64,000 bases of DNA, taken from NCBI GenBank assembly GCA_018350325.1, contig JAEVLN010000005.1, positions 2,738,142 through 2,802,141 of the forward strand, read 5' to 3'. Below, piece by piece: positions 10,295 to 21,800 of this stretch (positions are counted from its first letter, which is position 1; every line of letters starts with the position of its first letter). The notes beneath the pieces were generated by a model. It ran no database searches and was not told the origin of the DNA. It saw only the letters and a list, made by a program, of their open reading frames with translations. The position numbers and the translations under genes are program-made. The stretch is from Globodera rostochiensis (lineage: Eukaryota; Nematoda; Chromadorea; Rhabditida; Heteroderidae).

Positions 10295-12673
10295 ATGTCA
10301 AAGAGCGATTCAATCAATGGAAAGCACATAACAGCTGATCCGGGTAAAACATTTTAGATTATTATTATTATTTAAAACGCTTTATTACATAAAATTGCCA
10401 ATGTTTACAGAACATTGGTGTGCATCTTTTTCCAATTTGGACTCTTCCGGAGAAGTGCGTCTTTTTTCGGAACAGCATCAGAATCGATTGGAAATGAATG
10501 GCAAAATTGGGAAAAATGATGCAATTTTAAATTCAAACAACTGGTGGCCATGCGGTAATAACCATTTAAACTTTAAACTTGAACTATCGAGATGCCAATG
10601 TTCTGATGGGGGAATTTAGATGCCTATCGACTCGTGGCTTCCATGCTTATATTTATCTTTGTCGTTTATACAGTTTATTGGCTGAATGTGCAAAACGAAA
10701 ATGGTCTCCAAATGAATGGTAAGTGTATTAAATTAAATTTTCAATTTGTTCATTTATGGCATAATTGTTTGGGTCAATTAAAAGAGCAACAAAAAGAAAT
10801 GAACAAATCGCTGAAGTCTGGCCAAGCTATGGTCGTCGCCGAATTGGAGGAGCAGAAGGAAGCGAACAGAATGCTTCAGAAGCAAATCGACGAATTAAGA
10901 AACAGTTCGAAAAAGGAGCTCGAAAAGGTGGGGGAATTATGGGCAAATAATTTAAAAGTTTCAGTTTGGCGGGATCGAGATTTTTTGAAAAACCCGAAAC
11001 TTTTGATAATATAATGCTATTTATTCAAAATAATAAATAAACTCTTTATAAAAATATTGTTTTTCATTTTCGGAATAGAGCAAGCAAAAATACTGTATAT
11101 CGGCAAAAGTAACAAATAGCGTCGCCGCCGGTGACTATATGCAAAATGAATTAAAATCCAAATTAAATAATTAAAGGGAATGAATCAGACGGAGGCACAA
11201 GTGCTTGCAAAGATGGAGCAGTATCAGAAAGAACAGCAACAGAACATTGACGACTTGAAGAAGACAGTTGCCGTGTTAAATGATACAATGAATGGCAAAA
11301 GTAATTCAATTTATATAAATTTTGTTCTGGAAATTCCGTCTTTTAGTCACTGAGCTTTAATATTTTTGAAAAAAAAAAATTAAATTTTCATTTTTTTCAG
11401 TACTAATCCAACAACAAAATCGATGGGATTCCGCGGCATGTCACGACAAACTCGCGCTCTTTGAGCCCGATCGATTGATTGCCCAACATTATGGAGACAA
11501 GTGGAGTTCGGTCCGCGCTGAAAAACGAATGCCGGAAAATCTTTACGGCATTTCCTACTTCGAAGTGAAAATTCTAGCGAAAACAACAGGGTAATTTTTA
11601 AATATTATAAAACATAATGCTTTAAAATATTATTATTATATTTAGCGGTATTTTGATTGGACTTGCGACTAAACGAATGCAATTGGACGACCCTGTTGGA
11701 CGTGACGAAGGCACTTACGGATACTCAAGCGATGGCAACTTTTGGGGCCACGCGGTTGTGGGCCGTTCTTTGCGCAGCACCAATGGACGTCCTGTCATCG
11801 TTGGAATGCCTCCGTTTGTCCGCGGCGACGTCATCGGCTGCGGCGTCAATTTGGCAACACGCCAAATTATTTACACAAAAAACGGGGAGAGTTTGGGTGA
11901 GAAACCCGGGGGGGGGGGGGTGCAATTCATTTTTTAAAAAATTGGGTTACGGACGAGGCGAATCTGACCCCTCCCTCCAGTTCAACCAATTTGGATGTTT
12001 TTTATGGTAAAAGGACGACTCGTTCCCCGTCAACTCGTTCACCCCCAACTCGTTCTCCATCCCAACTCGTTCCCCACCCCCAACTCGTTCCCCATCCCCA
12101 ACTCGTTCCCCACCCCCAACTCGTTCCCCATCCCCAACTAACTCGTTCCCCACCCCCAACTCGTTCCCCACCCCCAACTCGTTCCCCACCCCCAACTCGT
12201 TCCCCACCCCCAACTCGTTCCACACCCCCAACTCGTTCCCCACCCCCAACTCGTTCCCCACCCCCAACTCGTTCCCCATCCCCAACTCGTTCCCTTTTAC
12301 CCAACTCGTTCCCCACCCCCAACTCGTTCCCTTTTACCCAACTCGTTCCCCTCTATAAAAAAGGCTACAATTGTTCAAAAATGCATAAAAAAGGGACAAA
12401 AGTATTATCGCCAAAGCAATTCGTGAACATAATTGAATTGTTGAGGGGGAGCATTTTGGAATTATTTCGCCCAACTTTTTATAGACTAAAAAAGGGAGGG
12501 AAAACGACTTTAAAAAATATTAATTTGTTTTTGCAGACACTGACGGTTTGCGTGTTGATTTTGCGGCCGCTTTATTTCCATGTGTTTCGTTGGGCAGTTC
12601 TGGCACAAAAATTGAAGCGAATTTTGGCACGAAGAATTTCCAAATCAACATTACCGATGTGATTAAAAACTGA
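10295..12673 (+). CDS. Membrane-anchored coiled-coil SPRY protein, copy 1, 378 aa, 8 exons
   Basis: Exons 10295-10343, 10411-10554, 10620-10718, 10785-10927, 11177-11300, 11401-11590, 11646-11896, 12537-12673; phases agree, 379 codons with TGA. Residues 1-64 are a soluble region with [10 protein letters not shown] and a WW pair. A single hydrophobic span follows at about 66-88 ([18 protein letters not shown]). Residues about 98-185 are charged coiled coil ([35 protein letters not shown]). The SPRY domain covers about 190-378 ([56 protein letters not shown]). No cleavable signal peptide, so it is not a classical secreted SPRY effector; a type II or tail-in membrane topology is inferred. Intron 7 carries a 340-bp minisatellite. 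Partner and function unknown; SPRY domains usually bind protein ligands. Confidence 0.88.
12012..12350. repeat. CCCCAACTCGTTCCCCA minisatellite in SPRY copy 1 intron 7
   Basis: About twenty units of 16-18 bp, cccaactcgttccccaccc with minor variants, directly after a G run at about 11911-11920. It lies wholly between exons 7 and 8. It is open in several frames on both strands, giving false Pro/Ser/Arg and Gly/Val-rich ORFs. Confidence 0.9.
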
Positions 12674-13314
12674 AAAAAAAAAACTAAATTCAACTTCTTT
12701 CGCCGATGTTCTTCCCCGTTTCCATGGCCGGGCATTTTGCAAATGGCGGCTTTGATCGACGGTAACACCGCGACATCGCCCCCGGGCACAAATTGAAATG
12801 AGAAGCGAATGCCGTTGAGAGTAAAAATCGGACTTGAAGATCGATCAAGATTTTCAATAAAATCCAAAATTTCCAAAACCCCAAAAATTGAAAACGATTC
12901 AAAATCCGAAAAGTCCAAAAATCCAATTTTAAAAAAATAGATTTGAAAATGTTTGGAAAATTTATTTTTTTCAAAAATCAAGGGCCATTCACCATTTTAT
13001 TTCAAGAACAGTTTTAAATTTGATGAATTTCAGATTTTTAAGGCTAACACTTGGAACAAACCAGGAACCCTATTTAATTGTATTTGAAATCTCTTTGCGC
13101 CGACGGGTAGGGCCAAAAAGGCATACTGTAGTCAAAGGGAAAGGGGTCAATCCCCGCAAACAGATAGAATAAGAGAGATCCACATTGAATTATTGGCTTT
13201 TCCATCATCATTTTGTGCCGTCGAACTTATCAGACTTTTTAAAATTTCCATACAGTTATTAGGTTTAATTTGTCCGTTAACACTATCTGTACGCATCAAT
13301 AAAACATCATCACC

Positions 13315-14181
13315 ATGGGAGCATCGTCGTCATCATCAACGGTTGAACGGTCGGGATGGGTCGGCCAGGAACTAACTCTGTGGTGGCTGCGGATTTGAAT
13401 ATCGTGCCTTCGATATTTCATGGCAAGAACACGCAATGGTTGGCGAAGCAGCTGAATTTGGCATCAACACTGGACGCGTTCTTGTTGGAGTTGTTACCCT
13501 CGGGATTTCAACTGTGTTTAACGGTAAAAAACGAATGTTCAGAGAAGCATTTAGAATCGAGAGAGAATTTGGGTTGCTTTTCGTAGTAAATTTCTGCTTT
13601 TTGAATGATTTTGAGACTAAATATAGAACAATTTGAATTTTCGAAAAATTGTTTGAATACGGGGGCGGCATTTGGAATTGCTTAAAACTAATAGTATTCT
13701 TTAGGTGGCATCAAAGCGCCATTGCACGATGCCGTTACGGTTTTTTTTTGTGTGTGACGGCTGTGGCACGACTTTCGCTCGCATCTACGAGTTTGGGCCA
13801 GCAGGCAAAAGGGATAAGTAAGCTCTTAAAATGTTTTTTCCTGAAATCTCTTCATAAGTATTAAGGATGCTCGAGACTTGAATTTACCGAGAGTCGAGAC
13901 CGAGAAATGACAACGAGACTCTCGAGCATCCCTATTAGTATGAGTCAATTTGTTGGGGAAGTTACGCCTACTATCGCAACGTGCGTGATCACCGATCATC
14001 AGTGAATGTTCCGATTCGTGTGAATGAAATTTTTAGTAGCATGCCTGGAAGGGGTTCATACGATCCGGTCAATTACTGTTCTCACTGGGCTTACGACTTT
14101 TTCTACAAAGGTAAAAAATATTGCCAATATTTTAAATTAAATCAATATTTTTTAAGTATTGTCTTAGTTCCAATCAATTGA
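13315..14181 (+). pseudogene. Frameshifted unrecognised gene with NYCSHWA-type motif
   Basis: Pieces of one gene are visible: exon 13315-13523 (starts MGASSSSSTVERSGW; later GEAAEFGINTGRVLVGVVT), exon 13705-13817 (KAPLHDAVTV, CDGCGTTFARIYEFGPAG), exon 13939-14110 (WGSYAYYRNVRDH, VNYCSHWAYDFFYK) and a tiny last exon 14168-14181 (VPIN, stop). Exon 1 changes frame near 13375, where the ATG frame meets a stop, and exon 2 is shifted at a nine-T run (13741-13749). Two frame changes make it a pseudogene unless they are assembly errors. The arrangement H, CxxCG and NxCxHW suggests a small papain-like or metal-binding fold, but I do not recognise the family. The intron 13818-13938 contains a CTCGAG hairpin island. 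Confidence 0.55.
13865..13931. repeat. CTCGAG-word hairpin island inside an intron
   Basis: Starts ggatgctcgag and ends ctcgagcatcc, an exact 11-bp inverted pair. The 45 bp between them repeat gagtcgagaccgaga-like words. It makes up most of the intron 13818-13938. Confidence 0.7.
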
Positions 14182-15276
14182 TCGGATGAACTTCTTCAAA
14201 TTCTGGGGGAGGAAGGAATTTTTGTTGGATAATAAATCTTGTTGGATCTTATACAAAAATTTTCTGCATTTTTAATTTAAAGAGAAAATTGTATTTTTGA
14301 ATATCACGAGCGGCGCAAACTAAACTGCTGCTTGGAAAGAAAAATTGTTGAAAAAAAGTTATTTTAAGCTAAACTATTCGTGCACATTCTCATGAATAAT
14401 TGTTAGAAAATGTGTCCTTTATTTGACCAGCAAAAATCTTTATTTTTCTATGATGCCTTATTTTTACTTTGGTGATTAAAATTTTTAATTTAATTATATT
14501 TTCAACTGCATATTTTAATACGTTATGGCTAAACTTCTTTAATAAAACTGCACATTTTTGGGGGTCGGAGCATAATTTGGCCATTTTGTTACATGAAAGG
14601 TCTTTTTTCTGATGCAGGTTGATCATATCAATGTAGAAATGGTAAGAGGATGAAGATATATCAATGTGTAGATGAGAGTTGCATTTAAAATTTAAATGAC
14701 CCAATCCAAAATGTATTATACTCGTCGACCTTCATAAACTTTGCCTCCCCCCCCCCCGCCCCACTTTATTCATCGTCTTCCAGCAGCTCTTCTCCGGTGT
14801 TTGGCCTTACCGCTCCCTTCACATATTTGTCCCATTCATTCCATTTTCTTTGCATCTTTTGCCCCCCCCCCGATTTACATTTTCTTTGTTCAGTGCCCCC
14901 TCCGGGGATAAAACATCCCAACTTTTCCATCGCATTTTTACTTCTCTTTCTCATTGCTCATCTGCCCTCATAATCATTTTGCACCATTTCGTTCCATAGG
15001 CAGCCCTGGCCAATCTTCCATTTCGCGATTTTTAGTCAATAAATGTAAATTAATCCGGACCCGGACGTTTTTTAATTGAGTGTGGCAAAGTTTGGATGCT
15101 TTGGAAACGCCCTTATTCCAACCGAATTTTTAATGGGAAACAGAATATTAAGTTTTTGAAATTCTTAAGAAATTTCTATCAAACCGAATCGAAACCGATA
15201 GTCGAAACCAAAATTCTTAGTTTGGTTCGGACTGAAGGCACCTAAAAACACGATAATTTAGAACTTGTATTTAAAC
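14182..15276. other. Intergenic; duplicated SPRY 5' flank
   Basis: The part from about 14740 to 15276 matches the flank upstream of the first SPRY gene (Pro-rich runs, cattttctttgttcag, cccctccgggg, gacccggacgttt), including poly-C runs at about 14750 and 14861. The earlier part is AT-rich without a visible gene. Confidence 0.55.
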
Positions 15277-17560
15277 ATGGCAATTTCGACCAATTCAATC
15301 AATGGCGGGCACATAACAACTGATCCGGGTAAAATCGATTATTAATTATTATTATTTATTTTTTATTGCATAATTAATTGCCAATATTTACAGAAAATTG
15401 TGCAATATTTGTCAATTTTGACTCTTCCGAAGAAGTGCGTCTTTTTTCGGAGCAGCATCGAAATCGATTGGGAATTAATGGCAAAATTGGGAATTTTGTT
15501 GCAATTTTAAATCCGAACAAATGGTGGCGATGCGGTAAGAACCATTTAAATTTTGCTTAAACTCTAAAACTCTTGTGGACTTTAGACCCCTATAGAATCG
15601 TCGGCTCCATTCTTTTATTTATCTTCATTATTTATGCGATCCATCGAATGAATGAGCAAAAACAGAACACGGACGCGTTGATTGAAGCACAAAAGAAAAA
15701 TGGTAGGGGAATTGTTTTGTTAAATGCTTTTCTTTACTTTTTAAAAATATATTTAAATAAAAAATAATAAATAAATACATTTATTTAGGAATAATTCCAC
15801 AACTAAATCGAAGCAATGAACGTGAAGAGCAATTGAACGACTTGCTGGGGCAGTTTGTTAAGGAACAAAAGGAAACGAACAAAATGCTTCAGAACCAAAT
15901 GGACGAATCGCTGAAGTCTTCGAAAAAAGAGCTCGAAAAGGTGGGAATTATGGAAAAATAATTTATATCGTTTAGCGGGATCGGGATTATAACGAAACTT
16001 TTGAAAAATACTAAAAACTATTTATTCAAAATAATAAATACACCCTTTTTAAAACGCCGCCGGTATGATAGGCACCGCTAAAATTTTGAAAATTTTATTT
16101 TTTTAATGCATTTGCATCAAAAATTCATTATTCGTCGGTAGTTATTAGTGCTGCACGAGACCCAAAATTTCTCGATACTCGAGCCCGAGCCCGATACTTT
16201 ACCTCGAGACTCGAGCCCGAGCCCGATACTTTACCTCGAGACTCGAGCCCGAGCCCGATACTTTACCTCGAGACTCGAGCCCGAGACTCGAGTCGAGACC
16301 CGAGACTCAAGACTCTCGTGCAGCACTACTAGTTATGTAAGAGGAAGGCTCATTTTTAAGCATTATCTTTACATTTCATAATGTTATTTAAAAACAAAAT
16401 TAAATAATTAAAGGGAATGAATCAGTTGAAGGGAGAGCTGATTGCAAAGATGGAGCAGTATCAGAAAGAACAGCAGCAGAAGAACATTGGCGACTTGCAG
16501 AAGACAGTTGCCGTGTTAAATGATACAATAAATGGAAAAAGTAATTAATATAAATTTTGTTCTGGAAATTCCGTCTTTTAGTCACTGAGCTTTAATATTT
16601 TTGAAAAAAAAAATTAAATTTTCATTTTTTTAGGATTAATCCGACAACAAAATCGATGGGATTCCGCGGCATGTCACGAGGGTCTCACGCTCATTGAGCC
16701 CGAACGATTGACTATCCGATATAATGGAAAGCCCTTGGGTAAAAATTATTCTGTTTAAAGTGATATGATTGAAAAAAGTTTATGTTAAAGTTCACAAAAA
16801 TGTTCGAATTCCCTTTACTTTTCAGTGTTTCGCTCTGTTCTCGCTGAACGGCCAATTCCGAAAGGGAATTTCGGCATTTTCTATTACGAAATCAAAATAT
16901 TCGGGAATGCAAAGTAAGTTAAATAAATTAATAGTTAAGCTTCGAAATTCTCTAGAAACTTTTACTCTAAAAAATTATATTTAGCGGTGTTCGCATTGGA
17001 CTTGCAGCCAAACAAATGCAATTGGATCACATGGTTGGAGCTTACGAAGGCACTTACGCATACAAAAGCTTGGGCAAATTTTGGGCTCACGGGCACGCCA
17101 TCGATGGACAGCAGCCCCCCAAATTTGGTGCCGGCGACGTCGTCGGCTGCGGCGTCAATTTGGCAACGCGCCAAATCTTTTACACAAAAAACGGGGAGCG
17201 TGTGGGTGAGAAACAAAAAGACTAAAATTAAAGGGCAATTTTTATGGAATTTACTGCACATTTTAGGCCAAACCTGGAGGACTTTCTGGGACCGATTCAG
17301 CCCCAAATGGGGCGTCCGGCTAAATTTATGGGAGGATTTGTCCTGAAAAAATGCAGACTTACCAATTGAAATCCAGTTCATTACCAAATGTCGGACTCTG
17401 AGATTATTTTTGCATTTAATGCTTTGTTTTTGCAGACAGCGCCAATTTGGTTGTCGATTCTGCCGCCGATTTGTTTCCATGCGTTACGTTGCTCTTTCCT
17501 CCCGACAAAATTGAAGCGAACTTTGGACCGAACTTTAAATACAACGCCTTTTGGGTTTAG
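15277..17560 (+). CDS. Membrane-anchored coiled-coil SPRY protein, copy 2, 375 aa, 9 exons
   Basis: Exons 15277-15328, 15394-15534, 15586-15702, 15789-15940, 16414-16540, 16634-16738, 16826-16913, 16985-17205, 17436-17560; 376 codons with TAG, all phases agree. Start [17 protein letters not shown] matches copy 3. The membrane span reads [19 protein letters not shown] at about residues 67-87. Coiled coil follows ([38 protein letters not shown]), then SPRY ([48 protein letters not shown]). Compared with copy 1 the SPRY start is split by an extra intron (16739-16825), and where copies 1 and 3 have W the sequence is VFRSV. The C-terminus ends FKYNAFWV rather than FKFDIADGI. Intron 4 contains a 180-bp CTCGAG island (16147-16327). 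Confidence 0.9.
16147..16327. repeat. CTCGAG/CCCGAG-word island with 14-bp exact inverted ends
   Basis: Left end agtgctgcacgaga and right end tctcgtgcagcact are exact reverse complements. Inside are at least three copies of a unit containing cgagcccgatactttacctc. It lies in intron 4 of SPRY copy 2. Confidence 0.8.
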
Positions 17561-19114
17561 AAATTAGAAAAGTACTAAGTTTATGATTTTTGTTGTTGAC
17601 GATTAAACTGATCAGTTTTATCCATTAATCACTTTATTATAATAACCTACTTACTTTTTGAATAACAATTTTTCAAGTTAAATAAACTTCTGTCACTGGG
17701 GATAAGACTTTTGTCGGGCCCAATCAGTGTGATGGGAGTGGGCGTTGGGAGGGTGGGACTGATTGGGGAGGCGGTCAGCGGTGCTCACGGATATCCGGAT
17801 ATCCGCGGATATATTACGGAAATGGATGGATACGGATAAGGAATTTCAAAAAATAGGACGTAAAAAAAACGGGTCGACAGCGAAAGAAAACGAATGAAAA
17901 TGAACAAAAGTTATTTGTGTTTTGAAAACTAAAAGTTGGCCATAAATGTTCTGCAAACATTGGCAATTAAAAGGATTTTAATTAAATAAAGCGGGTTTCT
18001 TACCCTGATTAGCCTGTTATGTTCCCTATATTTGTTAATTCGGTCAAAATGAATACAAAATTATAAAATTTGGTTTCTAAAAGGACAAATTAAAAAAATG
18101 AATACACGATGTACTATTTAAACTTGAATGACAAAGTACAGTACTTGAAAACTGACTGACCCTGACCCTAATACTTTAAAATTTTGAATAAACTTATTTT
18201 AAGGTAGGAACCCTCACCGACTTAATCGTTGTTACGAATTAATTATATATATATATATAGACTGAAAGTTGGAATTATCTTATAAATTGAATGGATTTTT
18301 GCGGAGGGATAATGTTGACCTGAGAAGGGGGGGGGGGGAGGATGGACATTTATTCACTTTTGGGTGGAATTAATCCCTTATTATCAAATAAATTTGAATT
18401 GTTTTGCTTCCAGCAAAATGTTGAGAGAATTAATTGAACACAGACAAAAGGAAGAATGAGAAAATAGGTTTTGTGTAATGAGTAAGGCTGTCGGTTTGAA
18501 ACCGAACCGAACCGAGACCGAAAACCGGCATTTTTTCGGTTGATGAGGGAATAAAAATTAAAGACAACGAGGAAAATGATTTTGAATTCAAAAAAAAGTT
18601 TGTTTCACCTATGACCATTACAACAAAAAATATATCCTTATTACGAGTCCCCGTTTTTCCCGGTCCCGATCCCGGTTTTTGAAAAAGCGAAATCCCGATC
18701 CCGGCTTTCACGGTCCCGGTCAATCCCGGTCCCGGCCTACTCTAGTGTTGGGGATTTTTAGCACTATTATTGAGATTATATTTATGTTACTTTTCCAAGA
18801 TTTTTGTATATAAAAATCACATTTTTACTCGTCGACCTTAAGCAGATTATTTGAATTAATGGATGATGATTAATCTCCAAGGCTCATAATCATTTTGTTC
18901 TATTTCATCTCATTAACATTGCCCCCCCCCTCACTTCATTTAACTTTCTTATAATCGGGCAATCTGTCCTAAAAGAATACAAAGTTTTTGAATATTCTTA
19001 AGAAATTTCCATAAAAACCGAAACTGATAATAAACCGAAATTTCTCAGTTCGGTCGGTCTGACGGCACCTAAAACCCCCGGTAATTTAGAACTTGTATTA
19101 ATACATAAATAAAC
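17561..19114. other. Intergenic with several word islands
   Basis: Contains a GGATATCC-word island (about 17775-17850), an ACCGAACCG-word island (about 18485-18545), a GATCCCGG-word island (about 18645-18745), an (AT)n run near 18245, a poly-G tract near 18330, poly-C near 18925, and from about 18890 the partly conserved 5' flank of the next SPRY gene (gcacctaaaa, taatttagaacttgta). No gene seen. Confidence 0.5.
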
Positions 19115-21337
19115 ATGCCAACTTCGACCAATTCAATCAATGGCGGGCACATAACAACTGATCCGGGTAAAATCGATTATTAATTATTATTATTTATTTT
19201 TTATTACATTTTTAATTGCCAATGTTTACAGCACATTGTCCAACATTTGTCAATTTTGACTCTTCCGAAGAAGTGCGACTTTTTTCGGAGAAGCATCGGA
19301 ATATTAATGGCAAAATTGGGAAAATTGAGAATTTTGTTGCGATTTTAAATCCAAACAATTGGTGGCGATGCGGTAAATTTAAACTTTGCTTAAACTATCG
19401 AAATTCCAATGTTCTGGTGGATTATTTAGATCCCTTTCGAGTCGTGGGCTCCATTCTTTTATTTATTTTCATTATTTATGTAATCCATCGAATGAATGAG
19501 CAAAAAGAGAACACCGACGCTTTGATTGAAGCACAAAAGGAAAATTGTCTCAAAATAAATGGTAAATATATTAAAAATGGTTAACAAATTTTATTTTGAA
19601 TTTCTTTTTTTATTTATGTCATTTTTAATTTGGGTAAATTTAAAGTGCAACAAAAAGAAATGCGTGAAATGAACGAATCGTTGAAGTCTGTCCATGCAAT
19701 GGTCGTCGCCAAATTGGAGGAGTATCAGAACAAAGCACAAAAGAAAAATGGTAGGGGAATTGTTGCTAAATGCTTTCCTTTTTTAAAAATATATATTTAA
19801 ATTCAAAATAATAATTTTAAATAATTTATTAGCAATAATCCCTAAACGTAAAGAGAAACTGAACGACATTTTGGGGCAATTTGTCGCGGAACAAAAGGAA
19901 ACAAACAGAATGCTTCAGAACCAAATGGACAAATTAAGAAACAGTTCGAAAGAGCTCGAAAAGGTGGGTTATTATGGACAAATACAAATAATTTAAAAGT
20001 TCTTTTTAAATAAAGTATAGTTTGGTGGGATTGGGATTTTTGGAGTTAGTTATGATGAAGAGGAGGGGGTAAACCGGTGTCCAACTCATTTTTAAGTATT
20101 ATCCCAACATTTGATAATGTTATTTTAAATTAAATCAATTTTATTTAAAATCCAAATTAAATATTAAAAGGGAATGAATCAGTTGAAGGAGGAAATTATT
20201 GCAAAGATGGAGCAGTATCAGAAAGAACAGCAGCAGCAGACCATTGGCGACTTGCAGAAGACAGTTGCCGTGTTAAATGATACAATAAATGGAAAAAGTA
20301 ATTCAATTTATATAAATTTTGTTCGGAATTCGGAAATTCCGTCTTTTAGGCACATTTTGCGCTTTTAAAGTTTTGAAAAAAAAATTATATTTTCATTTTC
20401 TTAGGCTTAATCCGACAACAAAATCGATGGGATTCCGCTGCAAGTCACGAGGACCTCACACTCATTGAGCCCGAACGATTGATTGTTCAGAATGCAAAAG
20501 CTGGGGGTAAATACATTATTATTCAGTTAAAGTGATATGATTAAAAGTTTGTAAAGTTCACAAAAATGTTCGAATTCCCTTTACTTTTCAGGGTGGCGCT
20601 CTGTCCTCGCTGAACGGCCAATTCCGAAAGGGAATTTCGGCATTTTCTATTACGAAGTCAAAATAATAGGGAATGCAGGGCAAGTTAAATAAATAAATAG
20701 TTCAGCTTCAAAATGCTCTAGAAGCTTTTCCTCTAAAAAATTATATTTAGCGGTATTCAAATTGGACTTGCAAACAAACAAATGCCATTGGACAGTTGGG
20801 TTGGAGCTTACGAAGGCACTTACGCATATGAAAGCTGGGGCAAATTATGGGCTCACGGGCACGCCATCGATAGAAAGCCCAACTTTGAGAAAGGCGACGT
20901 CATCGGCTGCGGCGTCAATTTGGCAACACGCCAAATTATTTACACAAAAAACGGCGAGCGTTTGGGTGAGAAACAAAAAGACTAAAATTAAAGGGCAATT
21001 TTTATGGAATTTACTGCACATTTTAGGCCAAACCTGGAGGACTTTCTGGGACCGAATTCAGGCAGCTCCAAATGGGGCGTCCGGCTAAATTTTTGGGAGG
21101 ATTTGTCCAAAAATTCAGACTTATCAAATTCAAATCCAGTTAAATATACCAAATGTCGGACTCTGAGATTATTTTTGCATTTAATGCTTTGTTTTTGCAG
21201 ACAGCGCCAATTTGTTTGTCGATTCGGCCACCAATTTATTTGATTTATTTCCATGCGTTACGGTGCTCGCTTTTGGCGCCAAAATTGAAGCCAACTTTGG
21301 ACCGAACTTCAAATTCGATATTGCCGATGGCATTTAG
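19115..21337 (+). CDS. Membrane-anchored coiled-coil SPRY protein, copy 3, 409 aa, 10 exons
   Basis: Exons 19115-19166, 19232-19372, 19430-19561, 19646-19750, 19833-19963, 20171-20297, 20405-20506, 20592-20679, 20751-20965, 21201-21337; 410 codons with TAG, all phases agree. Start [17 protein letters not shown]. The membrane span is [19 protein letters not shown] at about residues 67-87. The coiled coil is the longest of the three copies because it has both linker exons that copies 1 and 2 have singly ([14 protein letters not shown] and [19 protein letters not shown]). SPRY carries [39 protein letters not shown] and ends IADGI. The intron after exon 8 uses a GC donor (GCAAGT at 20680). Its 3' end and flank are duplicated at 1391-1740. 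Confidence 0.9.
20680..20750 (+). other. GC-AG intron in SPRY copy 3
   Basis: The exon ends GCAGG and the intron starts gcaagt instead of gt; the acceptor is atatttag. The equivalent introns of copies 1 and 2 start gtaatt and gtaagt. Phase is preserved only with this donor. GCAAGT is the usual strong context for GC-AG introns. Confidence 0.8.
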
Positions 21338-21800
21338 AAATTGGAAAAGTAATTTATGAGTTGACGATTAAACAGATCAGTTTTATCCATTAATCACTTT
21401 ATTATACTTACTTTTTGATCAATAACAATTTTGAGCTCGACAAAATTTGAGTTAAATAAACTTTTGCCACCGGCGGGGCTAAGACTTTTGTTGTCGGGCC
21501 CAAATCAGTGTGATGGGAGTGGGCTTTGGGAGGGTGGGACTGATTGGGGAGGCGGTTGCATGGGAAGCAATGCTTTTGGTTTCAGAAGTTTTTGGGAAGC
21601 TTTTCAAAAAAAGATATTTTTAAAAAATGTTCAGTTGCGCTTAACGCGCTGTGCAATCGGATAGTAAGCCGTGTCCCAACCAATCCGGCTGTAAGGAATC
21701 AGATTTTATGTTAAAATCAGAATGATATTCCGATCAAATGAGCAAAAAGTGAAAAGATCTTTCCATCAAAAAACGAAAATAGAAATAAATAAGAACGCGA

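Noticed and set aside
11991..12662. Long open frames on both strands (Pro/Ser/Arg and Gly/Val repeats)
   Set aside because: They read through the 17-bp minisatellite in a SPRY intron; the flanking exons splice across it in another frame.
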